Shown here in pieces: positions 45,009 through 55,491 of a stretch of 64,000 bases of DNA. Location: positions 175,469 through 239,468 of the forward strand of contig CAUYUJ010001381.1 in assembly GCA_963575745.1 (NCBI GenBank). The letters run 5' to 3'. The translations under genes were made by a program, and so were the position numbers. The notes under the pieces are model-generated. The model was not told the DNA's origin. It made no database searches and saw only the letters and a list, made by a program, of their open reading frames with translations. The stretch's first letter is position 1; each line of letters begins with the position of its first letter. The DNA is from Prorocentrum cordatum. Taxonomy: Eukaryota; Sar; Dinophyceae; Prorocentrales; Prorocentraceae.

Positions 45009-46544
45009 CCGGGGAGTGCGAGAAGACGTATGAATAGTAGGAGTTCTTGTGTCGGCACTTCGCGTTTCGGCCCTATAGAGAACCTCGAGGCTTCCGAAGG
45101 GAGCCAGGGGGGGGGGGTCGCGGAAGAGGGCGAGGGGCGGGGGGGGGCAGGGGAGGGGACCGGAATGCAAACAAAAGGCTTATGATAATACGAGCTCTTC
45201 GCGGCAGATTCCGGGCCTCTGGGCTATAGAGGGCCCCGTGGCCCAGCGAGGAGAAGGAGACGGAGGAGGAGGGGGGGGGGGAGGGCGAGGAGGAAGAGGC
45301 GGAGGACGACGACTATGGGGGGGAGTACGGGGAGGAGGGGGGGGGGAGAGGAGGAGGAGGGGGAACAGAATCAGGAGGAGGAGATGCACTCTGTCAGCCT
45401 TATGGCCCGCGTGGGCCCCGTGTTCACCATGGGCCCTGCCTCGCTGTGCGACCAGGTGAGGGAATTCGAGGGTTCGCGCCCATGTGTTTTCGGCAGGCTC
45501 CGCCACCGTGCCAGCCCAGTACCATGTCTGGAGACAGTGCGAATGGCGTTCATGAGTGTGGTGGTGATGATGGTGACTATGAGTGCGCTGACCGATGATT
45601 ACTCCAATCCGATATATGTTGTTGCCGCGTGTGCTGTATATCCTGCAAAAGCAGAAGAAAGGATGTCGCGTGCGAAGTTTGTCTGCCAGACATCGCGTGG
45701 GATTTTCGTGGAACTCTTTTGGGCGTTCTTGAGGCCAGCTTGGGTTTGTGAGGCAGTCTTTGGGCCCGTTGGGGCCCCGTTGTGCCGTGCTGGAGTTTTC
45801 TTAAGTTTTTCCCCCGGAGCTCTGTGGGGGCCTCGCCGGGCCCGCGGCGGCTGCGTAGGATTGCGATACTGGCGCCAAGGAGGCTATATGAATGCAAGTT
45901 GCCGCCGTCATGGTGCCGTCTGATGGCGTCTTGGATCCCACTGGGGGAATCTGGGGCCACCATGTTTTTTTTTTGGGGTGGGGGGGCCTTTTTTCTTTGT
46001 CCAGGGGCCCACGTGCGCCGTCTCGGGGCCGCGCGTCACCATGTTAACCGCATTTCCTGGGCCACATTTTGTTAGCGTCACTTGTTGGCGCCAGGGGTCG
46101 CCGAGGTAACCCTTACCCGAGATAGCAACATAATCATGGGGACGTTGTTCTGGCTTTGTTGTTGAGGGCGCGCGGGGCAAGAGAAGATAAGTGCGGTCAT
46201 CAGGCAGTGCGTTCTTGCAGTGCCGCTTTCCTTCCAGAGGGGGCGTCCTTCATGTTGCTGCGAGGGGCCGTGACCTCGGCGACGCGGGTTTTCCTTTTCT
46301 CGCATTTGCAAATGGAGGCGCGATGCGCGGCAGTAGGCGTGAGTGGCCATGAAAAAGCGGACGTGGCGGTGTCCTTCCAATGCCCACAGGGCCCTACCAG
46401 ACAGACGTTTGCATTTGGACAGGCCTCAAGGGGCCATAGGGGCGGTGGCGGATTTTGAAGGTCGGAGCTTAGGGGCGGGGGAAAGCCAGGGGGGCGCCAG
46501 AGCGTCACCGGGGGCAGTCCCCAGAGTTTGGTGACAAACCGTAG
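44451..46544. other. intron 2 of the 43-47.7 kb gene
   Basis: Contains a 19-C run (44511-44529), a CT-rich tract (44755-44880), a 36-C run (44970-45005) and a GGA-rich patch (45235-45380). Frames in it are not supported as exons. Confidence 0.5.
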
Positions 46545-46840
46545 GCATGGAGTACCCGGTCGAAGTGGCCAACGTCGCGCAGGCCGCCAAGAAGTTCGGG
46601 ATGGCCATCGTCAAAGATGCGGCCTTCTCGAAGAAACGATCCCCAGACAGCGCAGAGCTTTTGCTGACGCCGTTCTTGTGCGAGAAGGAGCTGGTGGGCG
46701 AGATGGGCCTTCCGGTCTACCCGCGCGCAGTGGATCCGGCCCTCCTCGCCGACCCAGAGAACGCGCGCGAGACTGGGAACTGCGTGCTCGACAAGGCTTC
46801 TTGGGGTAACGGCGTTTACGTGAAGGACGAACGCAGCGAT
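46545..46840 (+). CDS. unknown four-exon gene, exon 3
   Basis: Acceptor CCGTAG|G; donor GAT|GTAGAT at 46841. The frame reads MEYPVEVANVAQAAKKFGMA, FSKKRSPDSAELLLTPFLCE, ENARETGNCVLDKASWGNGV and YVKDERSD. It joins exon 4 in phase 0 to give DERSD|DIVAENEEALVDLE. Acceptor, donor and clean joining make this one of the best-defined exons in the window. Confidence 0.66.
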
Positions 46841-47016
46841 GTAGATCTCTGTTGCGTTCGTCGCTGTTGGTGCCCTGGCCCCCCCCCCCCCCCCCCCCGT
46901 CGGCCCAGCGTCCTTTCCACGCGTGCATTGCTGCGTGGAAAGGGCAGTGGATGTGGCAGGGGGCAGGGAACAGCGCACAGCGTGCTGCGAACGGTGACAG
47001 TTTTTTGTCCCACGAG
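46841..47016. other. intron 3 with poly-C run and hairpin
   Basis: A 176-bp intron with a 20-C run (46879-46898) starting 38 bases after the donor, then a perfect inverted repeat CTTTCCACGC (46913-46922), loop GTGCATTGCT, GCGTGGAAAG (46933-46942), extendable by one C-G pair. Confidence 0.65.
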
Positions 47017-47736
47017 GACATTGTTGCAGAGAACGAGGAGGCGCTGGTTGATTTGGAGAGCACAATGGACATCGAGTGCCGGTGGTTCCTGGCGGTCTTG
47101 GCCCGCGGCGGCCAGGAGATCTTGGAGCCGAAGGCCCAGGCGCTCTTCCCGAACGCGCCTGGCGAGCACAAGCCGAAGGACACCCTCGGGGAGGTGAACA
47201 AGATCACGAGTTCAAAGTTGTCCGCTTTCATCCCGTCCGCGCAGCAGCGGCCGATCAAGGACGCGAAGGAGTTGTTGTCCGCGCTGGCATCCCAGAAGCT
47301 TCCTCCAATGCACCTGCGCGAGGGCGCGCCGTTCAAGGGCGAGCTCCGCAAAAGGATGGCTTTTTCTTGTTTGGGGCCGAAGGCGTCCGGCAGCGGCGAG
47401 GGGGCCGAGTTCGTGAGTGGCGCCGCCGCGGCGACGCTGAAGTACGAGAAGGTCAAGGAGGCCATCGCTGGTGGTTCGGAGGTGAATTACGACGCGCTCA
47501 AAGCGCTCCACGTGCACAACTGGTTGCTCACAGACGACCAGAAGAAACAGCACGCCTTGTGGGTCTCAAACATGTTCAAGGGCGCTTCCGTGCTCCAGGC
47601 AGCCAAGAAGAAAGCCGCTGCAGGTTCGTCTGGCGGCGGGGCGAAGAGGAAGGGCGAGGGCGCCGCGGAGGGGGGGGGGCCAGGCAAGAAGGCGGCCACG
47701 TATGCAGACAGCAAGGCCGATGTCTTCTTCTCCTGA
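47017..47736 (+). CDS. unknown four-exon gene, terminal exon 4
   Basis: Acceptor CACGAG|G. It reads DIVAENEEALVDLESTMDIE, RWFLAVLARGGQEILEPKAQ, LGEVNKITSSKLSAFIPSAQ, ELLSALASQKLPPMHLREGA and HNWLLTDDQKKQHALWVSNM. It ends in a Lys/Gly-rich tail (KKKAAAG, KRKGEG, KKAATYADSKADVFFS) and a TGA. The basic tail looks like a nuclear localisation signal. The whole gene gives roughly 680 residues. Function unknown; it may act in the nucleus. Confidence 0.66.
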   Translation, partial: DIVAENEEALVDLESTMDIECRWFLAVLARGGQEILEPKAQALFPNAPGEHKPKDTLGEVNKITSSKLSAFIPSAQQRPIKDAKELLSALASQKLPPMHLREGAPFKGELRKRMAFSCLGPKASGSGEGAEFVSGAAAATLKYEKVKEAIAGGSEVNYDALKALHVHNWLLTDDQKKQHALWVSNMFKGASVLQAAKKKAAAGSSGGGAKRKGEGAAEGGGPGKKAATYADSKADVFFS

Positions 47737-48035
47737 TGGCGCTCGGGGAGCGCACTCCGCGATGGCGCGAGTGCGGCAGGGCGTTTTTTCCTGCGAGGCG
47801 CGCAGTGGGATCTGCCGTTGGTAATGGCCTGTTTCTGTCTCCCTCTCAGAGAGGCTTGATGGGTTCGCGTCTGTCCGCGGGGGTGCTGTCGTCCGCTGCT
47901 CGTGCTCCGTCTTGCACCGCTGCTGACGCTGGTCTTCCAGAGAGCTGCCGCGCGCCGCGCCGGCGTGCGAAAGAGACCCCGCGCCCTCGGTTCATGGCGC
48001 CTGCCGCCCAGGCGCCCAGGCGCCCTCGAGGGGTG
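47737..48035. other. 3' flank, no gene seen
   Basis: No exon or repeat family is supported. Confidence 0.35.
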
Positions 48036-48655
48036 GAAGGGGTAGAGGAGTGGATGGGGTAGAGGGGTTGAGGGATAGAGAGGTAGAGGGGTAGAAGGGG
48101 TAGAGGTGTAGAGGGGCAGAGGTTTAGAAAAGGTAGGAGGGTAGAAGGGATAGAGGGGTAGAGGGGTAGAGGGGGGGAGGGGGGGGGGTGGCGGAATGAG
48201 GTTGGAGGGGCGGGGGGGATGGGGGATAGGGGGGTAGATGGGGTGGAGGCATAGAGGGGGCGAGGATGGAGGGGTAGAGAGGTAGAGGGGTATATGGGGT
48301 AGAGGGGTGGAGGGGTAGAGGGGTCGAGAGGTAGAGGGGTGCAGGGGCACAGGGGCGCGCGGGGCAGAGGGGCAGAGGGGTCGAGGGGTAGAGGGGTCGA
48401 GGGGTAGAGGGGTAGAAGGGATAGAGGGGTAGAGTGGTAGACGGGGCAGAGGGGCACAGGGGTAGAGGGGCGCAGGGGTAGAGGGGCGGAGGGGTAGAGG
48501 GTTAGAGGGGTAGTGGGGTGGATGTGGTAGAAGGGCAGAAGGGCGGAGGTGCAGAGGGGTAGAGGGGTAGAGGTGTGCAGGAGTAGACGGGCGGAAGGGG
48601 TAGACGGGGTACAGGGGTAGAGGGGTAGAGGGGTGGAGGGGTAGAGGGGTCTACC
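48036..48655. repeat. GGGGTAGA minisatellite
   Basis: About 600 bp of a 9-bp-like unit, GTAGAGGGG, with GGTAGAAGGGATAGA variants. Confidence 0.92.
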
Positions 48656-48658
48656 CCA

Positions 48659-48696
48659 GTAGCCATTTTGGTTCCTGTTCGCCATTATGGTTCAAA
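48659..48696 (+). other. spliced-leader relic pair, copy 1
   Basis: GTAGCCATTTTGGTTC (48659-48674) differs from the corresponding part of the dinoflagellate spliced leader by one base. GCCATTATGGTTCAAA (48681-48696) resembles the 3' part of a second leader. A tandem leader relic is what is expected when a trans-spliced mRNA is reverse-transcribed and reinserted, then trans-spliced and reinserted again. The downstream sequence is not recognisable as a gene. Confidence 0.55.
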
Positions 48697-48750
48697 CCAG
48701 CGGCCCGGGCCTCAGGCAAGAGGCGCTGGCCCAGCAAACCAACAATTCCT

Positions 48751-48835
48751 TCTCCTCCTCTTCCTCCTCCTCCTCCTCCTCCTCCTCCTCCTCTTTGTCC
48801 TCTTCCTCCTCCTCAGGGGCCCTCCTCCTTTCCCC
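48751..48835. repeat. CT-rich tract
   Basis: TCC/TCT pyrimidine run between the two leader relics. Confidence 0.7.
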
Positions 48836-48843
48836 CCCCCTCC

Positions 48844-48883
48844 CCGTAGCTATTTTGGCTCCTATTCGCCATTGCGGTTCAAG
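48844..48883 (+). other. spliced-leader relic pair, copy 2
   Basis: CCGTAGCTATTTTGGCTC (48844-48861) matches the first 18 bases of the known dinoflagellate leader at 17 positions. It is followed after 6 bases by GCCATTGCGGTTCAAG (48868-48883), a diverged second leader 3' part ending in the expected CAAG. The downstream 60 bases resemble those after copy 1 (a GGCCTCA word and a TTGGCCCAG word), so the two are duplicates of one segment. Confidence 0.62.
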
Positions 48884-49189
48884 CCAAGGGTCAAGGCCTC
48901 ACAGGGAGCATTGGCCCAGGTTTAAACAATCGCCCTACTGCTCCTCCTGCTCCAGACTCCCCGACGGCGCGGCCCCGACAGCAGCGCCAGCCAACGGCCA
49001 CGACAGCAGGGGCGACAACAGGTCCCATTCAAGCGAGAGCCCTATTCTGAAACGGAACCATCCGTACCTCGGATGGGGGCCCGAATAATTTTGTCTGTGC
49101 GGGTGCTAAAGATAACGCTCCGTGCGGGGACGGGGCAAAATCCTCGGCTGCGCTGCCCCGCGCGACGGCCGGGCAAACTCAGCATGTCG

Positions 49190-49485
49190 ATGGGGGCGCC
49201 AGGAGGGCCAATGAAACCCCGCGAGTCCCCGGGAGGACCCACGAGGCCCCATGGAATCCCAGGAGGCCCCAAGAGGCCCCAGGAGGATCTAGGACCCAGG
49301 GAACCTCAGAAAGCCCCAGGAGGCCCCAGAAAGTTCCAGGAGGCCCCACGACGCTCCAGGACGCCCCAGGGGGGCCCCAGAGGCCCCAGGATGCACCAGG
49401 AGGCCCCAGGATGCATCTGGAGGCCCGAAGAGGCCCCAGGGAGCCCCAAGAGGCCCCAGGAGGCCCCGCCGGGGCCTCTTTCGAG
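49190..49485. repeat. AGGAGGCCCCAG minisatellite
   Basis: Short-period repeats of CCCCAGGAGG and CCCCAAGAGG words. Confidence 0.88.
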
Positions 49486-50690
49486 TGGAAGGGCGCCCTG
49501 GGCCATCCGCAGCGGGAGTGAGAGGGAGGGGGGGGGGGGGGAGGACGACGACGCAACGAGGAGGACGGCGAGGATTTTTGATTGGACTTTGATTCAGCGC
49601 TGGGTCGGTGCTGACCGTGCTTGAACGCAGCAGAAGGGCTTCCTCGCGTTTTGCCTCGCCGCTGGCGGTGGCGGGCTCGGTCAGCCGTGGCCTGACTTAC
49701 GTCTCGGAGTTTACGAGGAAACCTCCGCGCCGGAGGCGCCCTTGATCATTTTGCAACCGTTGTCGGCGGGCAGCGCATGCCCCGAATAGTTTGAGGCAGT
49801 CCGAGTTGAAATTCTGAGAACTCGCACTCCACTGCGCGCCGAATAGTTACAAAGAGCGTGAGCGCGCAGGAAACGCTTCGATCAGATGTCAAAGCAATGT
49901 GTGGAGCATGTTTGTCAACGCTGTCGCAACACTTGGGCGTGGGCTTGCAAGCAGAACAAACTGCAGAGATGTTGTATTTCAGCTAGCGCCGTGGCGTCGT
50001 GTCTGGCGGGGCCAGGGAACATTCGCCGCAGTTCGTTGTCAGGGAGCGCTGTTTGCACGGAGGTGGCGTGCAGTTGTTGGCGCTTGCATCGCGCGTGCCG
50101 CGAACTGCGTGCCCGCAAACTGAACGACGCGCTGCTGTCGTAAATGGTGGTGTCGGGGCTTTCGCGCAGCGGAGGTTTTTTGGTGGCAGCCCTAAGAGTT
50201 TCTGTTAACCCCCAAACGACCGCACTTCGTTTCCCCCGTGCTTGGTACTCCTCCTGAGCGCGTCGGCTGTCGCATGGGCGTCTGCCATTCCTGCGGGGCT
50301 GCCTCTTTCGCAACTCGGCCCCGCTGGCCCGTTCAGCCCATGATGCGTCGGCGAATGACGTCGAAACTTCGGTTGGTCAACGCCGTTGCCATCGCGGCGC
50401 AGTCGACCCCAGCAGCCCCGCCGCTCGAACTCGGCGGGGGCCGAGCGGCGGGCGAATTCAGGAAATCTGAGAAGCGAACTCAGCTCCGAGAGCAGGCGCC
50501 CAGACGCGGGCATTTGCCCCTTCCTGGCCGTCGGCACGTGGAGATTGCACTGGCTAGGCCGACGCTCCAGCTTGTCAGGTCGCGCAATCAGGCACTGCGA
50601 TCGCATCAAAATATGTTCAGAGGAAACAGAAAATCCCCAAAACAAATCCACCGCTTCCCCCTCGAGGGGGTGCCGATGGCGATCCGTGCG
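49486..50690. other. no supported gene
   Basis: Apart from a G run near 49530, no repeat or exon is supported. Confidence 0.35.
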
Positions 50691-50699
50691 CCCCGTCTG

Positions 50700-51500
50700 C
50701 CCGGATGCCCCTTCCCCGTGTTCCGACCGTGCGCCCTCCCCCCGCCCCTCCCCTGCGCCCTTCCCCCGATGCCCCCGTGCCCCCCCCGCGCCCCCCGGGC
50801 CCCCCCGCCCCCCTGCCCCCCGTGCCCCCCCCGCCTTCCCCGGGCCTCCCTCCCCTTTTCCCCGACCCGCGCGCCCTCCCCCGCGCTCCCCCCCCCCCCG
50901 TGCCCCCCCCGCCCTCCCGGACCCCCCCACCCTTATTCGACCGCGCGCCCTCCCCCCGCTCCCCCCCTGCGCGCCCCTCTTGCCCGTGCCCGCCATTTTC
51001 CGGGAGGCCCCCTCTCCTTTATTCCAACCGTGCGCCCTCCCCGCGCCCCTCCTCTGCGCCACTCTCCCGTTGCCCCGGTGCTCCCCCCATTCTTCCCTGG
51101 CCTCCGCGCCTTCTCCCCCGTGCTTCCCCCGCCCTCCCCGGGCCCCCCTCCCCTTATTCCGACCGTGCGCCCCCTCCCCCCGCTCCTTTCCTGCGCCCCC
51201 CTTCCCGTTGCTTCCGTGCTTCCCTGCGCGCCCCCGCCCTCTCCGGGCTTCCGCGCCTTCCCCCTCGTGCTCCACCCGCCTTCCCCGGGCCCCCCCCCCC
51301 TTATTCCGATCGTGCGCCCTCCCCCCGCTCCTCCCCTGCGCCCTCCCCCCCTGGCCCCCGTGTTCCCCCCGCCCTCTCCGAGCTTGCCCGGGCCCCCCTC
51401 GCCTTATTCCGACAGTGCGCCCTCTCCCCGCTCCTCCCCTGCGCCCATCTACCCCGCGTGCTCCTCCCGCTCTTCCTGGGCCTCCGCGCCTTCTCCCCCG
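50700..51500. repeat. C-rich array, second locus
   Basis: The same TTATTCCGACCGTGCGCCC-bearing C-rich family as at 32660-34440, with about seven copies of the word at 100-150 bp spacing. Confidence 0.85.
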
Positions 51501-51594
51501 TGCCCCCCCCGCTCTTCACGCTTCGCGTATCCCAACCAGCCCATCCCAAAGCAGCCGCCAGGCGAGTTGCCTTGCTGAGGGAGGCGCAGCAGCA

Positions 51595-51757
51595 AGCAAT
51601 CCGACCACGACCGCGACGACCACGACGACCACGACGACCACGACGACCACGACGACCACGACGACCACGACGACCACGACCACGACCGCGACGACCACGA
51701 CGACCACGACGACCACGACGACCACGACGACGACGACGACGACCACGACGACCACGA

Positions 51758-51840
<83 letters not shown>

Positions 51841-51875
51841 CGACGACGACGACCACCACCACCACCACCGACGAC
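51595..51875. repeat. CGA/ACC trinucleotide array
   Basis: (ACGACC)n followed by a pure (GAC)n run at about 51755-51840. Confidence 0.93.
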
Positions 51876-52320
51876 AGACGACCACGGGGCCCCCGAGATG
51901 GCTTCAGGATGCAGAGAACATCGGGACCGCTCCTTCGTTATGGTCTGTCGCCGGCCTGTCGGGGCACTCGCTTGCCCCCCCCCCCTGCGGGGCCTTGGCG
52001 CCATTGCCATCTGCCGTCTGTCTCGCATCCGCGATTGTGTGACCCTTGGCACGCGTGCCCCTTGTTCCCAAATCAGAGACCGCCTTTGTATACAGGGTCC
52101 TAGCGGATTCATATGGTTAGGTCAGGTTTGCCGCCGATTTTTGCTGCGCGCCCAGGTGCCCGGGTGCCCAGGGATGCCCGGGTGCCCGGGGGGTGCCCTG
52201 TGGGTGCCCTGTGGGTGCCCGGGGGTGCCCGGGGGTGCCCTATAGCCCGATGGGCGTATAGCCCAATACCCCAATAGCGCTATAGCCCTGATTGCGGCAT
52301 TTCCCCGGTATCGGTATTAT
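51876..52320. other. no gene; short GTGCCCGGG and ATAGCCC repeats
   Basis: Words GGGTGCCC (52150-52240) and TATAGCCC (52240-52290) recur at short intervals. Confidence 0.5.
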
Positions 52321-52755
<435 letters not shown>

Positions 52756-52813
52756 AGCCTATATAATGGCGTCGACGACCACAGTGCCGGGGAACTGCTT
52801 TGAACAACGCCAG

Positions 52814-52849
52814 TCGTTCAAAGCAGTGCCCCGGCACTGCTTTGAACGA
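52814..52849. repeat. palindromic element, copy 1
   Basis: TCGTTCAAAGCAGTGCC, two central bases CC, then GGCACTGCTTTGAACGA: 17-bp perfect arms. A diverged half-copy (GTGCCGGGGAACTGCTTTGA) lies just upstream at 52783. The same core forms the longer palindrome at 60804-60855. Confidence 0.72.
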
Positions 52850-52869
52850 TGCGGAAATGCGATCAGCAG

Positions 52870-53330
52870 GAGCCTTCGCTTGTTCCTTCTCCTCTTCTCG
52901 TCGCTGTATCCTCTTCCTTGTCCTCCCTCCTCCCCCGTTCCCTCTCTACCTCGTTCTCTCCGTCTCATGCGCACTCTTCCTCCCCCCTCTCCTCCTCCTC
53001 TTCCTGCGTTTCCTCCTCGTCCTCCTCCTCCTCCGCCTCCTCCTCCTCCTCATTTGTCCTATTTCTCCGTCCTCGTCCTCCTAATTATCCCCCTCCCCCT
53101 TCTCCCTCTCCTCCTTCTCCTCCTCCTCGTCCTCCTCCCTCCTCTCCTCCTCCTCCTCCTCCCCTCCTTCCTCCTCCTCCTCCTCCCCCTTTTCCTCTCC
53201 CTCCTCCTCCTCCTCCTCCGCCTCCTCCTCCCCCTTCCCCCTCTTCCTCCTCTGCTATCACTCCTCTATAATTCCTGTCCGCTCCTCCCCTTCACTGATC
53301 CTCCTCTTCGTCGTCATCATCCCTTTCGTC
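52870..53330. repeat. long CT-rich leader tract upstream of the gene at 53609
   Basis: About 450 bp of TCC/CTC pyrimidine-rich sequence with few purines, followed by further CCTCCTCCTC at 53465-53515 and AG words at 53534 and 53550. Suitable as a trans-splice acceptor region for the ORF at 53609; that role is inference. Confidence 0.65.
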
Positions 53331-53608
53331 CTCCTTCGCACGCCTCTTAATCCTCAATCGGTTCCCAATCTTCTCGACTTTCTTGTCATCCGCGTCCTTG
53401 GCTCTTGAAGGAGCCTCAGGATTTCTCAGGGCTCTTGTTTGGCACGCGAAGACACACCTCCCAGGAACGCATCATCCTCCTCACCTTCACCCTCCTCCTC
53501 CTCATCATCCTCCTCCATGCATGTTCGGCTCAAGCCCGCGCCGACGGCAGGTTCCACGGCGGTTGGGCGGGCTCGCGCCCGCCTCCGCGGCCTGCAGTCG
53601 GGGCAGAG

Positions 53609-54793
53609 ATGCGCGCAGGGTGGGATGACAAAACGGAAGAGGAAGCGCGGGCCGCAGTTGCGGATTCTTCGCAGAGCAGCGGTGGCGGTTGGGGAACAAG
53701 TGAGGATTGGGGCGGCCGCAGTGGCGGATACGGTGGCGGAGGTGACCGCAGTGGCGGCTGGGGCGGCGGGGCCTCTCTTGGCGGATGGGGAGGAAAAGCG
53801 CAGGAGGGCGGCGACGGAAGTGACCGCAGTCGCGGATGGGAGGGCGGCGGATGGGAGCGCGGCGGCGGATGGGGCGGCAACCGATGGGAGGGTTCGGGAA
53901 TGGAGGGCGCCCGCCGGTGGGACGACGAGGGTGGCTGCTGGAATGCATGGGAAAGGGGCCGCTCGAGTGCTTGGGATGGTTCTCCTGCCGCGGAGCCCGC
54001 GGCCGCAACAGCGGCGGGCAAAGGGGGCCGTCCCCTACTCCCCCCAGAACGCGAAGGGCAAGGCGCAGTTGCGCTTTCTCAAAATGTGGGCCAGGAGCCA
54101 GGGCCTATTTTCAGGTTGGACTTCTTCGAGAACTTCAGGGCGGACTGGTCTGGGAATTATAAGCAGCACAACGCGGCCTTGAAGTTTTTCCGAGACGAGT
54201 TCGAAGACCGAGAAAACCCTTTCGGCAGCCGCGCGCCCGTCTTCGGAGGTACCGCAGTTGCGGAGGGAATTTCGAAGATTTTTAAGTACCGCGCAAAGGG
54301 GAAGGCGCAGGACAACAGGGATTGGGACTGGGACCACATTGTCAAAGTGCCGTGGTCTTGGTTGGAGATGGTCGCGCAGATGGATGGACCCACAATGCTG
54401 CGCGTCGTGCGCGGCCCTGACAATGACCGCAGTCGCGGGTTGGTCCGCTGCGAGCGCAGCCCGTGCCCTAACAGTCTCGACAACATGAGGCACGCGAAAG
54501 GGGTGGGCAGAGGACAGGCGCAAACAATCTCTCTGCCCCAGTGGGATTTCGCCCTCGTCAGCGACGACGGCTCGGGCATTCGCGCCCACCCATCCTGGTC
54601 TAGCCCGAAGTTCAACGCGTATGAGGTGGAGCCGCACTGGCACCCCGTGCGCGGCCCGACGGCAGGTCTTGGCAAGAGCGATGGCCACGGAACGTTCAAG
54701 TTCTGGAAGATGCTGCGCGCCCATGCGAATCCTGGGCGGTTCGATGCGAAGAAGGGGTCGCGCCTGCAACCGCGGTGGTCCGCGCAGCCTTGA
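53609..54793 (+). CDS. Gly/Trp-rich protein of unknown function, 394 aa
   Basis: The first in-frame ATG is at 53609 (the frame is open upstream to 53405 without another ATG). Residues about 1-20 are acidic (WDDKTEEEARAAVADS). Residues about 20-135 form a Gly-rich region with many WG/GW pairs (GGGWGTSEDWGGRSGGYGG, GGGWGGNRWEG). The C-terminal 230 residues look globular: LDFFENFRADWSGNYKQHNA, WDWDHIVKVPWSWLEMVAQM, LPQWDFALVSDDGSG and FKFWKMLRAHANPGRFDAKK. Several CCGCAGTNGCGG words lie in frame, read as AVA or DRSRG. WG/GW-rich regions occur in Argonaute-binding and RNA-binding proteins, which is only suggestive here. Intronless. The family is not recognised. Confidence 0.6.
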   Translation: MRAGWDDKTEEEARAAVADSSQSSGGGWGTSEDWGGRSGGYGGGGDRSGGWGGGASLGGWGGKAQEGGDGSDRSRGWEGGGWERGGGWGGNRWEGSGMEGARRWDDEGGCWNAWERGRSSAWDGSPAAEPAAATAAGKGGRPLLPPEREGQGAVALSQNVGQEPGPIFRLDFFENFRADWSGNYKQHNAALKFFRDEFEDRENPFGSRAPVFGGTAVAEGISKIFKYRAKGKAQDNRDWDWDHIVKVPWSWLEMVAQMDGPTMLRVVRGPDNDRSRGLVRCERSPCPNSLDNMRHAKGVGRGQAQTISLPQWDFALVSDDGSGIRAHPSWSSPKFNAYEVEPHWHPVRGPTAGLGKSDGHGTFKFWKMLRAHANPGRFDAKKGSRLQPRWSAQP

Positions 54794-55491
54794 CACCGCA
54801 GTTGCGGAATTCAACCGCAGTGGGCGCAGCCGTGGAACCGCAGTTGCGGGGACCGATCGCGTGACGCCGCGCTCGTTTGACTCACTATGCGCGCTGTCGG
54901 CCGCAGTTGCGGCGCTGCCTTCTAGCGGCTTCATGAAGCTTGGCAGCAGTTGCTGCGCCCCCACGACTGACCGCTGTAATTAGGCGCTTCGGGCGCGCAT
55001 CGCCCCCGTTGAAGCACTCGTGGCGTTAGCGCGGCCGCAATTGCGGAGACAGGCAAGAAGATGGATCCGCAGTTGTTCGTCGTCCTCGTCGCCCCTTCCC
55101 CGTCGTCCTCGTCGCAGTCCCCTCCCTCCGCCTTTCCTCCTCGTCGCAGTAGGCGTAGCCCGCCTCCGTCATTGGCCCTTTCTTCCGTTGGCCGTAGCCC
55201 GCCTCCGTTGGCCGAGTCATTTCCCGTCGTCCTCGTCGCAGTCCCCTCCGACGGCCGCAGTTGCGGACTTTCTCGATTCCTCCTCCTCCGTCTCTGCCCC
55301 GTCGCCCTCGTCGCAGTCCCCTTCCTCCTTTCATCCTCGTCTGAGCTCTTCGCGGCATCCTCTTCCTTCTCGTCCTCTCCATCCTCCTCTTCGCCCTCCT
55401 CGTCCTCATCCCCGCCGTCTCCCTCGTTGTCCTTCCTCGCCCAAGCCGGCCGCAGTTCCCCCGTCGGACGGGGGCCGCGCGCGGCCGCGCC
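54794..55491. other. leader region with CT-rich internal repeats
   Basis: Five copies of the 12-bp word, including the perfect palindrome at 55035, and a pyrimidine-rich stretch in which GTCGTCCTCGTCGCAGTCCC recurs (about 55106, 55226, 55300 with changes). An ATG at 55061 opens a Ser/Pro-rich frame of 149 codons that I regard as leader rather than gene. Confidence 0.5.

Noticed and set aside
45315-45923. 202-codon plus frame
   Set aside because: Lies in intron 2 of the four-exon gene, no splice sites in phase, mixed composition.
50238-52245. Long Pro/Arg/Thr-rich frames
   Set aside because: Translation of the second C-rich array and the CGA array.
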